From: Zea mays
Lineage: Eukaryota; Streptophyta; Magnoliopsida; Poales; Poaceae
Direction: 5' to 3'
Assembly: GCF_902167145.1 (NCBI RefSeq)
Contig: NC_050104.1
Span: forward strand, 109,503,849 to 109,567,848
Length of the DNA stretch: 64,000 bases
In this document: in pieces, positions 53,999 to 64,000 of the stretch
Numbering within the stretch: the first letter of the stretch is position 1
Layout of the letters: the number at the start of each line of letters is the position of its first letter
Program-made: the position numbers and the translations under genes
The notes under the pieces: model-generated
What the model saw: only the letters and a program-made list of their open reading frames with translations
Databases searched by the model: none
What the model was told of the DNA's origin: nothing

Positions 53999-56326
53999 CT
54001 ATCGGAAGGCATTCCCGACAAGGGCTCGAGGCGCTGCATGATGGCCGCAAGCCCCCGAGTGTATCTCCCGTAGGAGTTCCTGACCTTCGGCGACGGAGAT
54101 GCATCGCTGGAGGATGCCTGAGGGGCTGCGGTGGTAGAGCTCCTTCTCATCGCCCAGCAAGACGAACGACTTGGCGCGCCGCGCCACCCGCCGAGCCTCG
54201 GCTCGGTCGAGGGGTAGCTCTCCTTGGTCGAGATATTGCAGGTACGGGGTCTGCCAGTTCCGATCAGGCGTGGCCCCGCTTCGCTCCTCCTCGATGCGCA
54301 GTGCCTCACCCTCGGGGGCCGAGGGTACCTCGGGCTGAACCGAGGTCGCCTCGGGCTGAGCTGAGGGTGCCTCGGGCCGTGCCGAGGGTACCTCGGGCTG
54401 GGCCGAGGGTACCTCGGACTGGGCCGAGGTCGCCTCAGGCTCGGGCGTGTCGTCGATCTTGACGGAGGGTTGATGCAGATCCCGGTAGAAGACGTCCGGG
54501 GGAACCGTTGTTCGCCCCGAGGCTATTTTAGCCAGCTCGTCCACAGTCTCGTTGTAGCGCCGAGCGATGTGGTTAAGCTCGAGCCCGTAGAACTTGTCTT
54601 CCAGGCGCCGAACCTCATCGCAGTAGGCCTCCATCTTCGGGTCGCGGCAGTGGGAGTTCTTCATGACTTGGTCGATGACGAGCTGCGAGTCACCGCGGGC
54701 GTCGAGGCGCCGGACCCCTAGCTCGATGGCGATTCGCAACCCGTTGACCAGAGCCTCATACTCAGCCACATTGTTGGACGCCAGGAAGTGGAGGCGTAGC
54801 ACATAGCGTAGGTGTTTCCCGAGGGGCGAGATGAAGAGTAGGCCTGCGCCGGCTCCTGTCTTCATCAATGACCCATCGAAAAACATGGTCCAGAGCTCCG
54901 GTTGGATCGGAGCCGTCGGTAGCTGGGTGTCGACCCATTCGGCCACGAAGTCCGCCAAGACCTGGGACTTGATGGCCTTCCGAGGGGCGAACGAGATCGT
55001 CTCGCCCATGATTTCCACCGCCCACTTTGCGATCCTACCCGAGGCCTCTCGGCACTGGATGATCTCCCCCAGGGGGAAGGATGACACCACAGTTACCGGA
55101 GGAGACTCGAAGTAGTGTCGCAACTTCCGCCGGGTCAGGATCACTGCATATAGCAGCTTCTGAACTTGTGGGTAGCGGATCTTGGTTTCAGACAGTACCT
55201 CGCTGACGAAGTAAACCGGCCTCTGAACGGGCAATGCATGCCCCTCTTCTTGCCTCTCGACCACAATCGCGGCGCCAACCACCTGAGTGGTTGCGGCGAT
55301 GTAGACCAAGAGGGCTTCTCCGGCAGCTGGAGGCACCAAGATAGGCGCCTTTGTGAGGAGCGCCTTCAAGTTCCTGAGAGCTTCCTCAGCCTCGGGGGTC
55401 CAAGTGAAGCACTCGGCCTTCCTTAAGAGGCGGTACAGAGGTAGACCTCTTTCGCCGAGACGTGAGATGAAACGGCTCAGAGCCGCGAGACATCCCATGA
55501 CCCTCTGTACGCCCTTTAAGTCTTTGATGGGCCCCATGCTGGTGATGGCTGCGATCTTCTCCGGGTTGGCTTCGATGCCCCGCTCGGAGACGATGAACCC
55601 CAAGAGCATGCCTCGGGGCACCCCGAAGACACACTTCTCGGGATTGAGCTTGACGCCTTTCGCCTTGAGGCATCGGAATGTCACTTCAAGGTCGGAAAGG
55701 AGGTCGGAAGCTTTCCTCGTCTTGACTACGATGTCATCGACGTAGGCCTCGACCGTGCGACCGATGTGTTCGCCGAACACATGGTTCATGCACTGCTGGT
55801 ACGTCGCGCCCGCATTCCTCAAGCCAAACGACATGGTGACATAGCAGTACATGCCGAAGGGTGTGATGAAAGAAGTCGCGAGCTGGTCGGACTCTTTCAT
55901 CCTGATTTGATGATACCCTGAGTATGCATCGAGGAAAGACAGGGCTTCGCACCCAGCAGTGGAATCCACGATTTGATCGATGCGAGGCAGAGGGTAGGGA
56001 ACCTTCGGACATGCTTTGTTGAGACCAGTGTAGTCTACACACATCCGCCATTTCCCCCCTTTCTTTCTCACAAGCACAGGGTTGGCAAGCCATTCGAGAT
56101 GGAATACCTCTTTGATGAACCCTGCCGCCATTAGCTTATAGATCTCCTCGCCTATCGCTCTGCGCTTCTCCTCGTCGAATCGGCGCAGAGGCTGTTTGAC
56201 GGGTCGGGCTCCGACCCGAATATCCAGCGAGTGCTCGGCGACATCCCACGGCATGCCAGGCATGTCCGAGGGACTCCACGCGAAGACGTCGGTGTTCGCG
56301 CGAAGGAAGTCGACGAGCACTGCTTC
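53999..56326 (-). pseudogene. pol: RT, RNase H and archaeal-type RNase H of element H
   Basis: It is open between TAG stops at 56327 and 53999. RT: KKGGKWRMCVDYTGLNKACP, SFLDAYSGYHQIRM, YVDDIVVKT, all catalytic Asp present. The first RNase H has LLVYIAATTQVVGAAIV without the canonical Asp. The second has WTMFFDGSLMKTGAG, NVAEYEALVNGL, GDSQLVIDQV and NETVDELA. A repeat-coded linker and the start of the integrase zinc finger (LLREIHSGACGHH) follow. The dual RNase H marks the Tat lineage. Confidence 0.93.
54316..54445 (-). repeat. 24-bp coding minisatellite in element H pol linker
   Basis: Five to six copies of a unit encoding about eight residues (variants of SAQPEVP) lie between the second RNase H and the integrase. 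The unit length is a multiple of three, so copy-number change keeps the frame. Confidence 0.85.
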
Positions 56327-59173
56327 CTATTTGGGATCGAGCCCGGAGCCGATCCGGATCTGCTTGGAGGCGTCGCTGCTGGGGTCGAGGGGGACGACCT
56401 TAACCGTCTCCACTGGCTCGAAGTTGCCGGCATGACGTTTCACGTCTGGCGCCTCCTTAGAGAGGCTTTCCAAGTCGGAGATGAGGGCCTCGGCGTACTC
56501 CACGCACTCCACGTCGCATTTGAACGCGTGCTTGTACGTGGGGCCGACGGTGATGACCCCGTTGGGGCCCGGCATCTTGAGCTTTAGGTAGGTGTAGTTG
56601 GGGACGGCCATGAACTTCGCGTAGCATGGCCTTCCCAGTACCGCGTGGTAGGTTCCTCGGAACCCGACCACCTCGAACTTCAGAGTCTCCCTTCGGAAGT
56701 TGGAGGGCGTTCCGAAGCAGACGGGAAGGTCGAGTCGTCCGAGGGGCTGGACGCGCTTCTCGGGAATGATCCCGTGGAAGGGCGCAGCGCCTGCTCGGAC
56801 GAAGGACAGATCGACGCGCAGGAGCCCGAGGGTCTCGGCGTAGATGATGTTGAGGCTGCTGCCTCCGTCCATAAGGACCTTGGTGAGCCTGACGTCGCCG
56901 ATGACGGGGTCGACGACGAGCGGGTATTTCCCCGGGCTCGGCACGTGGTCGGGGTGGTCAGCTTGGTCGAAGGTGATGGGCTTGTCGGACCAGTCTAGGT
57001 AGACCGGCACCGCCACCTTCACCGAGCAGACCTCCCGGCGCTCTTGCTTGCGGTGCCGAGCCGAGGCATTCGCCGCTTGTCCACCGTAGATCATAAAGCA
57101 GTCGCGGACCTCGGGGAACTCTCCTGCTTGGTGATCTTTCTTCTTGTCATCGTCGCGGGCCCTGCCACCCTCCGCGGGTGGCCCGGCCCTATGGAAGTGG
57201 CGCCGAAGCATGACGCACTCCTCAAGGGTGTGCTTGACGGGCCCCTGATGATAGGGGCACGGCTCCTTGAGCATCTTGTCGAAGAGGTTGGCACCTCCGG
57301 GGGGTTTCCGAGGGTTCTTGTACTCGGCGGCGGCGACAAGGTCCGCGTCGGCGGGGTCGCGTTTCGCTTGCGACTTCTTCTTGCCTTTCTTCTTGGCGCT
57401 GCGCTGAGTCGACGCCTCGGGAGCATCTTCCGGTGGGCGGCCCTGGGGCTGCTTGTCCTTTCGGAAGATAGCCTCGACTGCCTCCTGGCCGGAGGCGAAC
57501 TTGGTGGCGATGTCCATCAGCTCGCTCGCCCTGGTGGGGGTCTTGCGACCCAACTTGCTCACCAGGTCGCGGCAGGTGGTGCCGGCGAGGAACGCGCCAA
57601 TGACATCCGAGTCCGTGATGTTGGGCAGCTCGGTGCGCTGCTTCGAGAATCGCCGGATGTAGTCCCGGAGAGACTCTCCCGGCTGCTGTCGGCAGCTTCG
57701 GAGGTCCCAGGAATTCCCGGGGCGCACATATGTGCCCTGGAAATTGCCGGCGAAGGCTTGGACTAGGTCGTCCCAGTTGGAGATCTGCCCCGGAGGCAGG
57801 TGCTCCAGCCAGGCGCGAGCGGTGTCGGAGAGGAACAGGGGGAGGTTACGGATGATGAGGTTGTCGTCGTCCGTTCCACCCAGTTGGCAGGCCAGGCGGT
57901 AGTCCGCGAGCCACAGTTTCGGTCTCGTCTCCCCCGAGTACTTTGTGATAGTAGTCGGGGGTCGGAACTGGGTCGGGAACGGTGCCCGTCGGATGGCCCG
58001 GCTGAAGGCCTGCGGACCGGGCGGTTCGGGCGAGGGACTCCGATCCTCCCCGCTGTCGTAGCGTCCCCCACGCCTGGGGTGGTAGCCTCGGTGCACCCTC
58101 TCGTCGAGGCGGGCCCGACGGTCGCGGTGATGGTGCTCGTTGCCGAGGCGACCCGGGGCCGCAGGCGCGGTGTTGCGCGTGCGCCCGGTGTAGACCGAGG
58201 CTTCCCGCATGAATCGGGAAGTCGCGGCATGAGGTTCCGAGGGGTATCCCTGCCTTTGGGAGGCAGAGCTCTCGGCCCGTCGGACCGTGGCGCCTTCCAG
58301 GAGATTCTTGAGCTCCCCCTGGATTCGTCGGCCCTCGGTGGTTGATGGCTCCGGCATCGCGCGGAGAAGCATCGCTGCGGCAGCCAGGTTCTGGCCGACG
58401 CCACTAGATGCGGGTGGCGGCCTGACCCTGGCGTTGTCGGCGACGAGGTGCTGGAAACCCTGGGGCAGATGACGTATTTCTCCGGCCGGGGGTTGGCCCG
58501 CCCATGCCTGCCCGACGTCCCGGCGGATCGGCTCAAGCGCCCCTGCTCCCTCGTCGAACCTGGCCTGCGCCCCGCGGATTTGCTCGAGCTGTGGGTCATG
58601 GCCCCCCGCCTGAACGGGGACCACAGCTAGCTCCCGTGGGATGTCGACGCGGGGCGCTGGCCTAGGGAGATCACCGTCCTCCGGCATGCCGAGATGATTG
58701 CCTTTGGAGGGACCCCCTAGATCGACGTGGAAACATTCGCGGCTTGGGCCACAGTCCTCGTCGCCGAGGCTGCGGCTACCGTCGGAACAGTCGGAGAGGC
58801 AGTAGTCGCAGGCGGTCATGAAGTCCCGCATGGCACTGGGGTTGCCAAGTCCAGAGAAATCCCAACAGATGCTGGGCCCGTCGTCTTCCTCGGACCCAGA
58901 GGGCCCGTAGGTCGAGACGTCCGTCAGCCGGTCCCAAGGCGATCGCATGCGAAACCCCAGAGGGTTTGGACTCGCCTCTACGAGAGCGTCCGCCAAAGTG
59001 AGGTCGCTAGGCGGGTTGAGGCTGAATCCAAATGACGTAGGATGGGAATCGGTCGGTACATTTTGGTCGACGAGCGGCGATGAAGTCACGTTGGGGACTG
59101 ACTGCACCGTCGTCTCAGGTGTGAGGGTGACGTCCAGCAAGCTCTCCGCGAGCACACTGGCGTCGTCCGCTTG
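56327..59173 (-). pseudogene. gag: gag-protease of element H
   Basis: A Gag core includes FSRAIRRAPFPTQFRPP, YSGETRPKLWLADYRLACQL, ARAWLEHLPPGQISNWDDL, FQGTYVRPGNSWDL, ESLRDYIRRFSKQRTELPNI. A basic KKKGKKKSQAKR stretch and a knuckle-like CPYHQGPVKHTLEEC follow. The protease has VLMDGGSSLNIIY (Asp-Gly-Gly type of Tat elements). The frame is open back to a TAG at 59174-59176 and continues in frame beyond it; it ends at TAG 56327-56329 just before RT. Confidence 0.92.
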
Positions 59174-59470
59174 CTAGGGATGGGCGTGTCGCGGGGAGAC
59201 GGCGCTCGTCTTCGACTCAGGCGCGAAGTCGATACCCGGTGCGCCCCTCGTTAGGGTGCCGGTGCTGTCGGCTCGCTCAACAGCCAACGAGGCGCTGCCT
59301 CCTGCTTGGCCTTGGTCGCCCTGCCTTCCCCTCCGTCGGCGGGGGAAAGGGCAAGATGAGCTCGAAGGTCGTTCTTCCACCACGCGGGGAAGACGTCGTC
59401 GATTCCGCCGCCGGCGGGCGGGTCGTCGGCCGCCATTGTCGTCGTCGTGCGGCGGTGGAAGGAGTATCAT
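59174..59470 (-). pseudogene. gag: N-terminal extension of gag of element H, upstream of a stop
   Basis: This is the same frame as gag, separated by TAG 59174-59176. MILLPPPHDDDNGG at 59470 is a plausible start. The segment is Arg-rich, then G/S/A-rich, without a recognised domain. The frame stays open even through the PBS into the LTR, so the true start is uncertain. Confidence 0.45.
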
Positions 59471-59617
59471 GTCATAGCCGCCTTCGAGGGATATGAACTC
59501 AAGACTCCCGAAACGGAGCACCGTCCCGGGTTGGAGAGGTTGTTGGAGACAGCCCATCTGGAGCTTGACAGGAAGCTGTTCGTCAACACGCAGCAGGCCC
59601 CTACCTGGCGCGCCAAC
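59471..59617 (-). other. Leader and primer-binding site of element H
   Basis: The minus strand reads TTGGCGCGCCAGGTAG at 59616-59601, directly after the LTR end. The short leader that follows has no separate gene. Confidence 0.8.
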
Positions 59618-61288
59618 TATCGGCGTTTCGAGACCGGGGGGTCCCTGGGCCGACGAGTGAGTGTCGCCGCGTGCCCCAGCCCAGATGGGTCGAGCGCGAG
59701 GGCGAGCGCGAAGGGGGGAGAGCGAGGCGGCCGGAGACCGGCGTGAGAGAGGTGGGAATCCCGCGGCCTTCGTGTTCGTCCCGCGCCCAGGTCGGGTGCA
59801 CTTGCAGTAGGGGGTTACAAGCGTCCACGCGGGAGAGGGAGCGAGCGGCCCCAAGCGAGCGCCTGTCTCGTCCTCGTCCCCATGCGGCCAACCCTCTCTA
59901 AGAGGGCCCTGGTCCTTCCTTTTATAGGCGTAAGGAGAGGATCCAGGTGTACAATGGGGGCGTAGCAGAGTGCTACGTGTCTAGCGGGGGAGAGCTAGCG
60001 CCCTAAGTACATGCCATCGTGGCAGCCGGAGAGATTTTGGCACCCAGCTGGTGTGATGTCGTGGTCGTCGAAGGAGTGATGGAGCTTGGCGGAGGGACAG
60101 CTGTCGGAGCGGTTGGGTCCTTGCTGACATCCTCTTGCTTCCGTAAGGGGGCTGAGAGCGCCGTCGTCACAGAGCATGCGGGGCGCCATCATTGCCTATC
60201 TAGCGGAGTTAGCCAGATGGGACGCCGGTCTGGTTCCCTGCGGCCCGAGTCAGCTCGGGGTAGGGTGATGATGGCGCCTCCTGTTGACGTGGCTGGCCTG
60301 CGCCCTAGGTTGGGCGATGCGGAGGCTCCTCCGAAGCCGAGGTCGAGTCTGTCTTCCGTGGCCGAGGCCGAGTCCGAGCCCCTGGGTCGGGCGAGGCGGA
60401 GGTCGTCGGCTGAGGCCAGGGCGGAGTCCGAGCCCTGGGGTCGGGCGAAGCGGAGTTCGTCGTCTTTTGGGACTTAGCCCGAGTCCGAGCCCTGGGTCGG
60501 GCGGAGCGGAGTTTGCCGTCTTCCGGGACTTAGCCCGAGTCCGAGCCCTGGGTCGGGCGGAGCGGAGTTCGCCGTCTTCCGGGACTTAGCCCGAGTCCGA
60601 GCCCTGGGTCGGACGGAGCGGAGTTCGCCGTCTTCCGGGACTTAGCCCGAGTCCGAGCCCTGGGTCGGGCGGAGCGGAGTTCGCCGTCTTCCGGGACTTA
60701 GCCCGAGTCCGAGCCCTGGGTCGGGCGGAGCGGAGTTCGCCGTCTTCCGGGACTTAGCCCGAGTCCGAGCCCTGGGTCGGGCGGAGCGGAGTTTCCTATG
60801 GCGCCTTCGGCGGGGCCTGACTGCCTGTCAGCCTCACTCTGTCAAATGGCATCGCAGTCGGAGTGGCACATGCGGCGCTGTTTTTCTGTCAGGCCGGTCA
60901 GTGGAGCGGCGAAGTGACGGCGGTCACTTCGGCTCTGCTGAGGGGGGCGCGTCAGGATAAAGGTGTCAGGCCACCTTTGCATTAAATGCTCCTGCGACTT
61001 GGTCGGTCGGTGCGGCGATTTAGTCAGGGTTGCTTCTTAGCGAAGGCAGGGCCTCGGGTGAGCCGGAAATATGTTCGCCGTTGGAGGGGGGCCTCGGGCG
61101 AGACGGAAATCCTCCGGGGTCGGCTGCCCTTGTCCGAGGCTAGGCTCGGGCGAGGTGTGATCGAGTCGCTCGAATGGACTGATCCCTGACTTAGTCGCAC
61201 CCATCAGGCCTTTGCAGCTTTATGTTGATGGGGGTTACCAGCTGAGAATTAGGAGTCTTGAGGGTACCCGTAATTATGGTCCCCGACA
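59618..61288 (-). repeat. 5' LTR of element H
   Basis: It begins TGTCGGGGACC at 61288 and ends CCGATA at 59618; the terminal CA has become TA, a C-to-T change. The TATA box on the minus strand is TATAAAAG (59926-59919). The 56-bp array lies at about 60360-60795. It differs from the other LTR by scattered substitutions. Confidence 0.95.
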
Positions 61289-62802
61289 GGCGGGATACTA
61301 CCGCTGTTTTATCAAAGGATTCTCTAGCATAGCAAGACCCATGACCGAGCTCCTCAAGAAGACAACAAATTTGTGTGGACCCCAAAGTGTGAAGAAAGTT
61401 TCCAAGTCATCAAGAAGAAACTTTCAACCGCGCCAGTTTTGACACTGCCAGACATCCACCAAAGTTTTGTCATCTTCTATGATGCTTCAAGACAAGGTTT
61501 GGGATGTGTACTTATGCAGAATGAGAAAGTCATCACCTATGCATCTCGCCTACTCAAGCCTCATGAGCAGAATTATCCAACCCATGATTTGGAAGTAGCA
61601 GCCATAGTGCATGCTCTGAAGATATGGAGACATTACCTGTTTGGAAACAAATGTCATATATTCACATATCACAAGAGCCTGAAGTACATTTTCACCCAAC
61701 CAGATCTCAATTTCTGTCAGCGAAGATGGCTAGAGCTGATTAAGGATTATGACATCGAGATCCACTACCACCCCGGAAAGGCCAATGTAGTAGCAGACGC
61801 CCTCAGCCAGAAACCTTTCGGGGAGAAAGCAACCAACTTCTTGGAAGACTGGAAGAGAGAATCAGCTCAGCTAAATGCTTGTTTGGGAGAAAATAGCAGC
61901 ATAGAAGTTAAACCGATGCTGGAAGATCTCATACGCAAAGCTCAGCGTTTGGACACCGAGATGGCAAGACTTGCAGAAAAGGCTAGCAAGGAACAACTTC
62001 CGGATCTCATGACATATGAAAAAGGGGCCCTTTGGTTCAGGAACCGTCTGTGTGTGCCGAAAGGAGAGGCACGAGGAATCCTGCTCGACGAGGCCCACAA
62101 CTCAGCCTATTCTATCCACCCAGGGACTACCAAGATGTACCTAGACCTCAAGACCAGATACGGGTGGAGAGGAATGAAAAAGGAGATAGCTCAGTATGTG
62201 GCCCGGTGTGATACTTGTCAACGAACTAAGGCAGAGCATCAGAGGCCTGCAGGCCTACTGCGACCCCTCAAAGTGCCCAAATGGAAGTGGGAAGAAATAG
62301 GCATGGATTTCGTAATCGGTCTGCCCCAGACCCAAAAAGGGAACGATTCTACTGGGTTATAATTGACCGTCTTACCAAGGTAGCTCACTTTATTCCAGTA
62401 AAGACTACCTTCGAAGGAGCCACCCTTGCCCGAATATATCTCAAAGAAATAGTCGGACTTCATGGCATTCCACGAAGAATAGTGTCAGACAGGGGAACGC
62501 AATTCACCTCAAAATTTTGGATGAGCCTTTAGCAAGCTATGGGCACCAAGCTAGACTTCAGCACCGCCTACCACCCCCAGTTAGATGGACAGACAAAAAG
62601 AGACAACAAAGTCCTCGAGGATTTATTGAGAGCTTGTGTGTTGACCTTCGACAGAAACTGGGAGTCCAGTTTGCCGTATGCAGAATTTTCATATAACAAC
62701 AGTTACCAGGCCAGTATCAAGATGTCACATTTTGAAGCCTTGTATGGAAGGAAGTGCCAGACCCCTCTGATGTGGTTTAACATAGGGGAAAAGACCCTAT
62801 AA
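61289..62802 (+). pseudogene. pol: RNase H and integrase of element E (continuation after element H)
   Basis: [20 protein letters not shown] continues RT, then a frame change near 61365. RNase [16 protein letters not shown] has the first Asp, but the DHK motif reads [11 protein letters not shown], with Asp to Tyr at 61667-61669. HHCC finger: [10 protein letters not shown] and [11 protein letters not shown]. Integrase: GMDFVIGLP and VSDRGTQF are intact, but the catalytic Glu is Lys in DGQTKRDNK (62596-62598). Breaks at about 62340, 62530 (TAG) and 62800 (TAA). Confidence 0.92.
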
Positions 62803-63345
62803 GGGCCTGCCTTCATTAAGGAGGTAGAAGAGAAAGTTGCCCTAATCCGCAAAAGACTACTCGAAGCTCAGAGTCGGCAAAAGAGTTATGCAGACAACAG
62901 AAGGAGAGAACTCATTTTCGAGGAAGGAGATTTTGTCTACCTCAAGGTCTCCCCAATGTGGGGAGTCAAAAGATTCCAAGCAAAAGGGAAGCTAGCTCCA
63001 TGATTCGTCGGCCCCTATCCTATCATCGATAGAATAGGGCCCGCAGCTTACCGCCTTCAATTACCAGAGTCCATGTCAGATATCCATAATGTATTTCATG
63101 TATCTCAGCTCCGCAAATGCTTGAAAGTACCAAAGAGTCACATCGTAGAAGAGTCAGTTCAGATTCAGAAGGGTCTGTAGTACCAAGAAAAGCTAGTGAA
63201 GATTCTCGATTCAGCCATTTGAAATACCTGAAACTCAGAAGTAAGGCTCTGTAAAGTCCAGTGGAGCAGAGAAGGAGAAGAGGAGGCTACTTGGGAGAGT
63301 GAGGACTCTTTGAGGAAGGAATACCCTTACCTTTTCTCGAACCTA
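62803..63345 (+). pseudogene. pol: Integrase C terminus and chromodomain of element E
   Basis: [20 protein letters not shown], then a TGA near 63001, and FHVSQLRKCLKV. After a TAG at 63178-63180, the chromodomain follows: YQEKLVKILD, RLCKVQWSREGEEEATWE and LRKEYPYLF, with two further in-frame stops. Aromatic residues of the methyl-lysine pocket (Y, W, W) are still visible. Confidence 0.85.
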
Positions 63346-63365
63346 GTCTGAATCTCGAGGGCGAA

Positions 63366-63387
63366 ATTCTTTTAAGTGGGGTAGGTC
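63366..63387 (+). other. Polypurine tract of element E
   Basis: TTCTTTTAAGTGGGGTAGGTC precedes the LTR start TGTAAC at 63388 (core TTTTAAGTGGGGTAGGTC). It resembles the PPT of element A. A 20-base copy of its left part lies in the protease gene at about 46171-46190. Confidence 0.8.
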
Positions 63388-64000
63388 TGTAACATCCCAA
63401 TTTCGATCCCGAGGTTAGAAACCCTAAACTCATAAAGCCCCCTTATTATCTCCTACGACCCCATCTCATGAAGCATTTTTATTCATCATATGCATGCACC
63501 ATAATTTCTAGTAACACTTTACATAAAATATTTCATTTTGGACACCTAGGAAATTTATATATGAATTTTTGTTTAAAGGCAAAAGGGGTTAAGGAAAAGA
63601 AAAGAGAAAAGAAAAAGGGGAAAGAAAACCCTTCCCTCTCGGCTCGGCCGATTCTGGCCCAAGTCTCCCCTCTCTCTCCCGCGCGCCCGCGCCTCTCCCC
63701 CGCTCACTGCCCACGCGACCCATCTCCCGCGCGCCCGCCCACGCGCCACGCTCTTCCCTCCCCCACTGACCGCCCGGCCCCACCCGTCAGCCGCACCCTC
63801 TCTTTCTCCCTTGCACCCTCTCTTCCGCTGACAACCCGGTCCCACTCGTTAGCCCCTTCTCTCTCGCCCCGTGATTGGCCATCGCGCGATTGTCGCCGGC
63901 CACCGTCCACCCCATCTCCTCGCCATTAACTCACTCACCAGCTGAATTGGCGCCTTGCGTCCCCGCGCCCTGTGATCGAGTCGTCCCGTCGCCACCGCCT
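63388..64000 (+). repeat. 3' LTR of element E (partial, window-truncated)
   Basis: It matches 40993 onward with scattered substitutions and small indels (for example in the G/C-rich stretch near 63660-63760). Only the first 613 bp are in the window. Confidence 0.95.

Larger units (their letters stand above)
47210..61288 (-). mobile_element. Element H: Huck-like Tat-lineage Ty3/gypsy retrotransposon (14.1 kb)
   Basis: The LTRs are 47210-48882 and 59618-61288, with perfect 5-bp duplication GGCGG (47205-47209 and 61289-61293). Sense order (minus): 5' LTR, PBS, gag-PR, RT-RNH-aRNH, IN, long 3' non-coding region, PPT, 3' LTR. The LTR start TGT(C/T)GGGGACCATAATTA, the 56-bp LTR repeats and the TTGGCGCGCCAGGTAG PBS are what I associate with maize Huck. 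Gag through IN keep one frame broken by four stops and no frameshift. Confidence 0.9.
40993..64000 (+). mobile_element. Element E: second Tekay/Del-like chromovirus, interrupted and truncated by window end
   Basis: The 5' LTR is 40993-43745, PBS 43748-43760, aORF 43888-44717, gag from 44832, pol to 63177, chromodomain 63178-63345, PPT 63366-63387, and the 3' LTR starts at 63388 (TGTAACATCCC as at 40993). Element H sits at 47210-61288 inside pol. Coding sequence has many stops and frameshifts, and three catalytic residues are lost, so this is an old copy. Confidence 0.93.

Overview
The window looks like intergenic DNA of a large grass genome, most likely maize (Zea mays) or a close relative. 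I see no host protein gene, rRNA or tRNA. Almost every base belongs to nested LTR retrotransposons plus one CACTA DNA transposon. The organism call rests on a Huck-like element with its 56-bp LTR repeat, a Sirevirus (Opie/Ji-like) copia element with CACCGGAC/GTCCGGTG palindromes, two Tekay/Del-type chromoviruses, and grass-style high-GC codon use. Family names are from memory of sequence character, not from a search.

Layout, left to right. (A) 1-11006, minus strand: a Tekay/Del-like chromovirus cut by the window start. Its order in transcription is 5' LTR (7915-11006), PBS, an extra upstream ORF (aORF), gag, pol, chromodomain, PPT and partial 3' LTR (1-1657). It sits in (B), a CACTA element whose terminus is at 13168 and which keeps three ORF1 exons. 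13169-13543, 17192-18676 and 39484-40554 appear to be pieces of one long LTR (X, plus strand); it ends at 40554 and is followed by a PBS. X was split by (C), a 3.65-kb solo LTR (13544-17191), and by (D), a Sirevirus (18677-39483, minus, TSD CTCTA). D is itself split inside its protease by (T), a Tat-lineage gypsy element (23745-35466, minus, TSD CCTTG). The interior of X (from 40555) is split by (E), a second Tekay-like chromovirus (40993 to beyond 64000, plus). E is split inside its reverse transcriptase-RNase H region by (H), a Huck-like Tat-lineage element (47210-61288, minus, TSD GGCGG). Insertion order from nesting: X before D before T; X before E before H; CACTA before A.

All gag-pol genes are broken or nearly so. 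Most premature stops are explained by C-to-T changes (CAG to TAG, CGA to TGA), as expected for heavily cytosine-methylated repeats. Element T is the youngest by LTR comparison: five differences by eye over 475 bp. Only one frameshift separates its gag-protease from its pol.

The most interesting signals are shared architectures that standard repeat annotation does not name. First, four different chromovirus-type LTRs (A, C, X, E) carry what looks like the same GC-AG intron of about 0.9-1.1 kb. It starts GCAAG and ends in a pyrimidine-AG after a conserved TCACCC motif. In A and E it is flanked by open, acidic exons with matching phase. Second, in both A and E the aORF and gag start codons each directly follow a 3' splice-site consensus, suggesting separate spliced mRNAs. 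Third, the aORF of A begins with a histone-H3-tail-like peptide in an element whose integrase once carried a chromodomain. Fourth, element T carries an antisense five-exon gene with its own TATA box and telo-box between pol and the 3' LTR.
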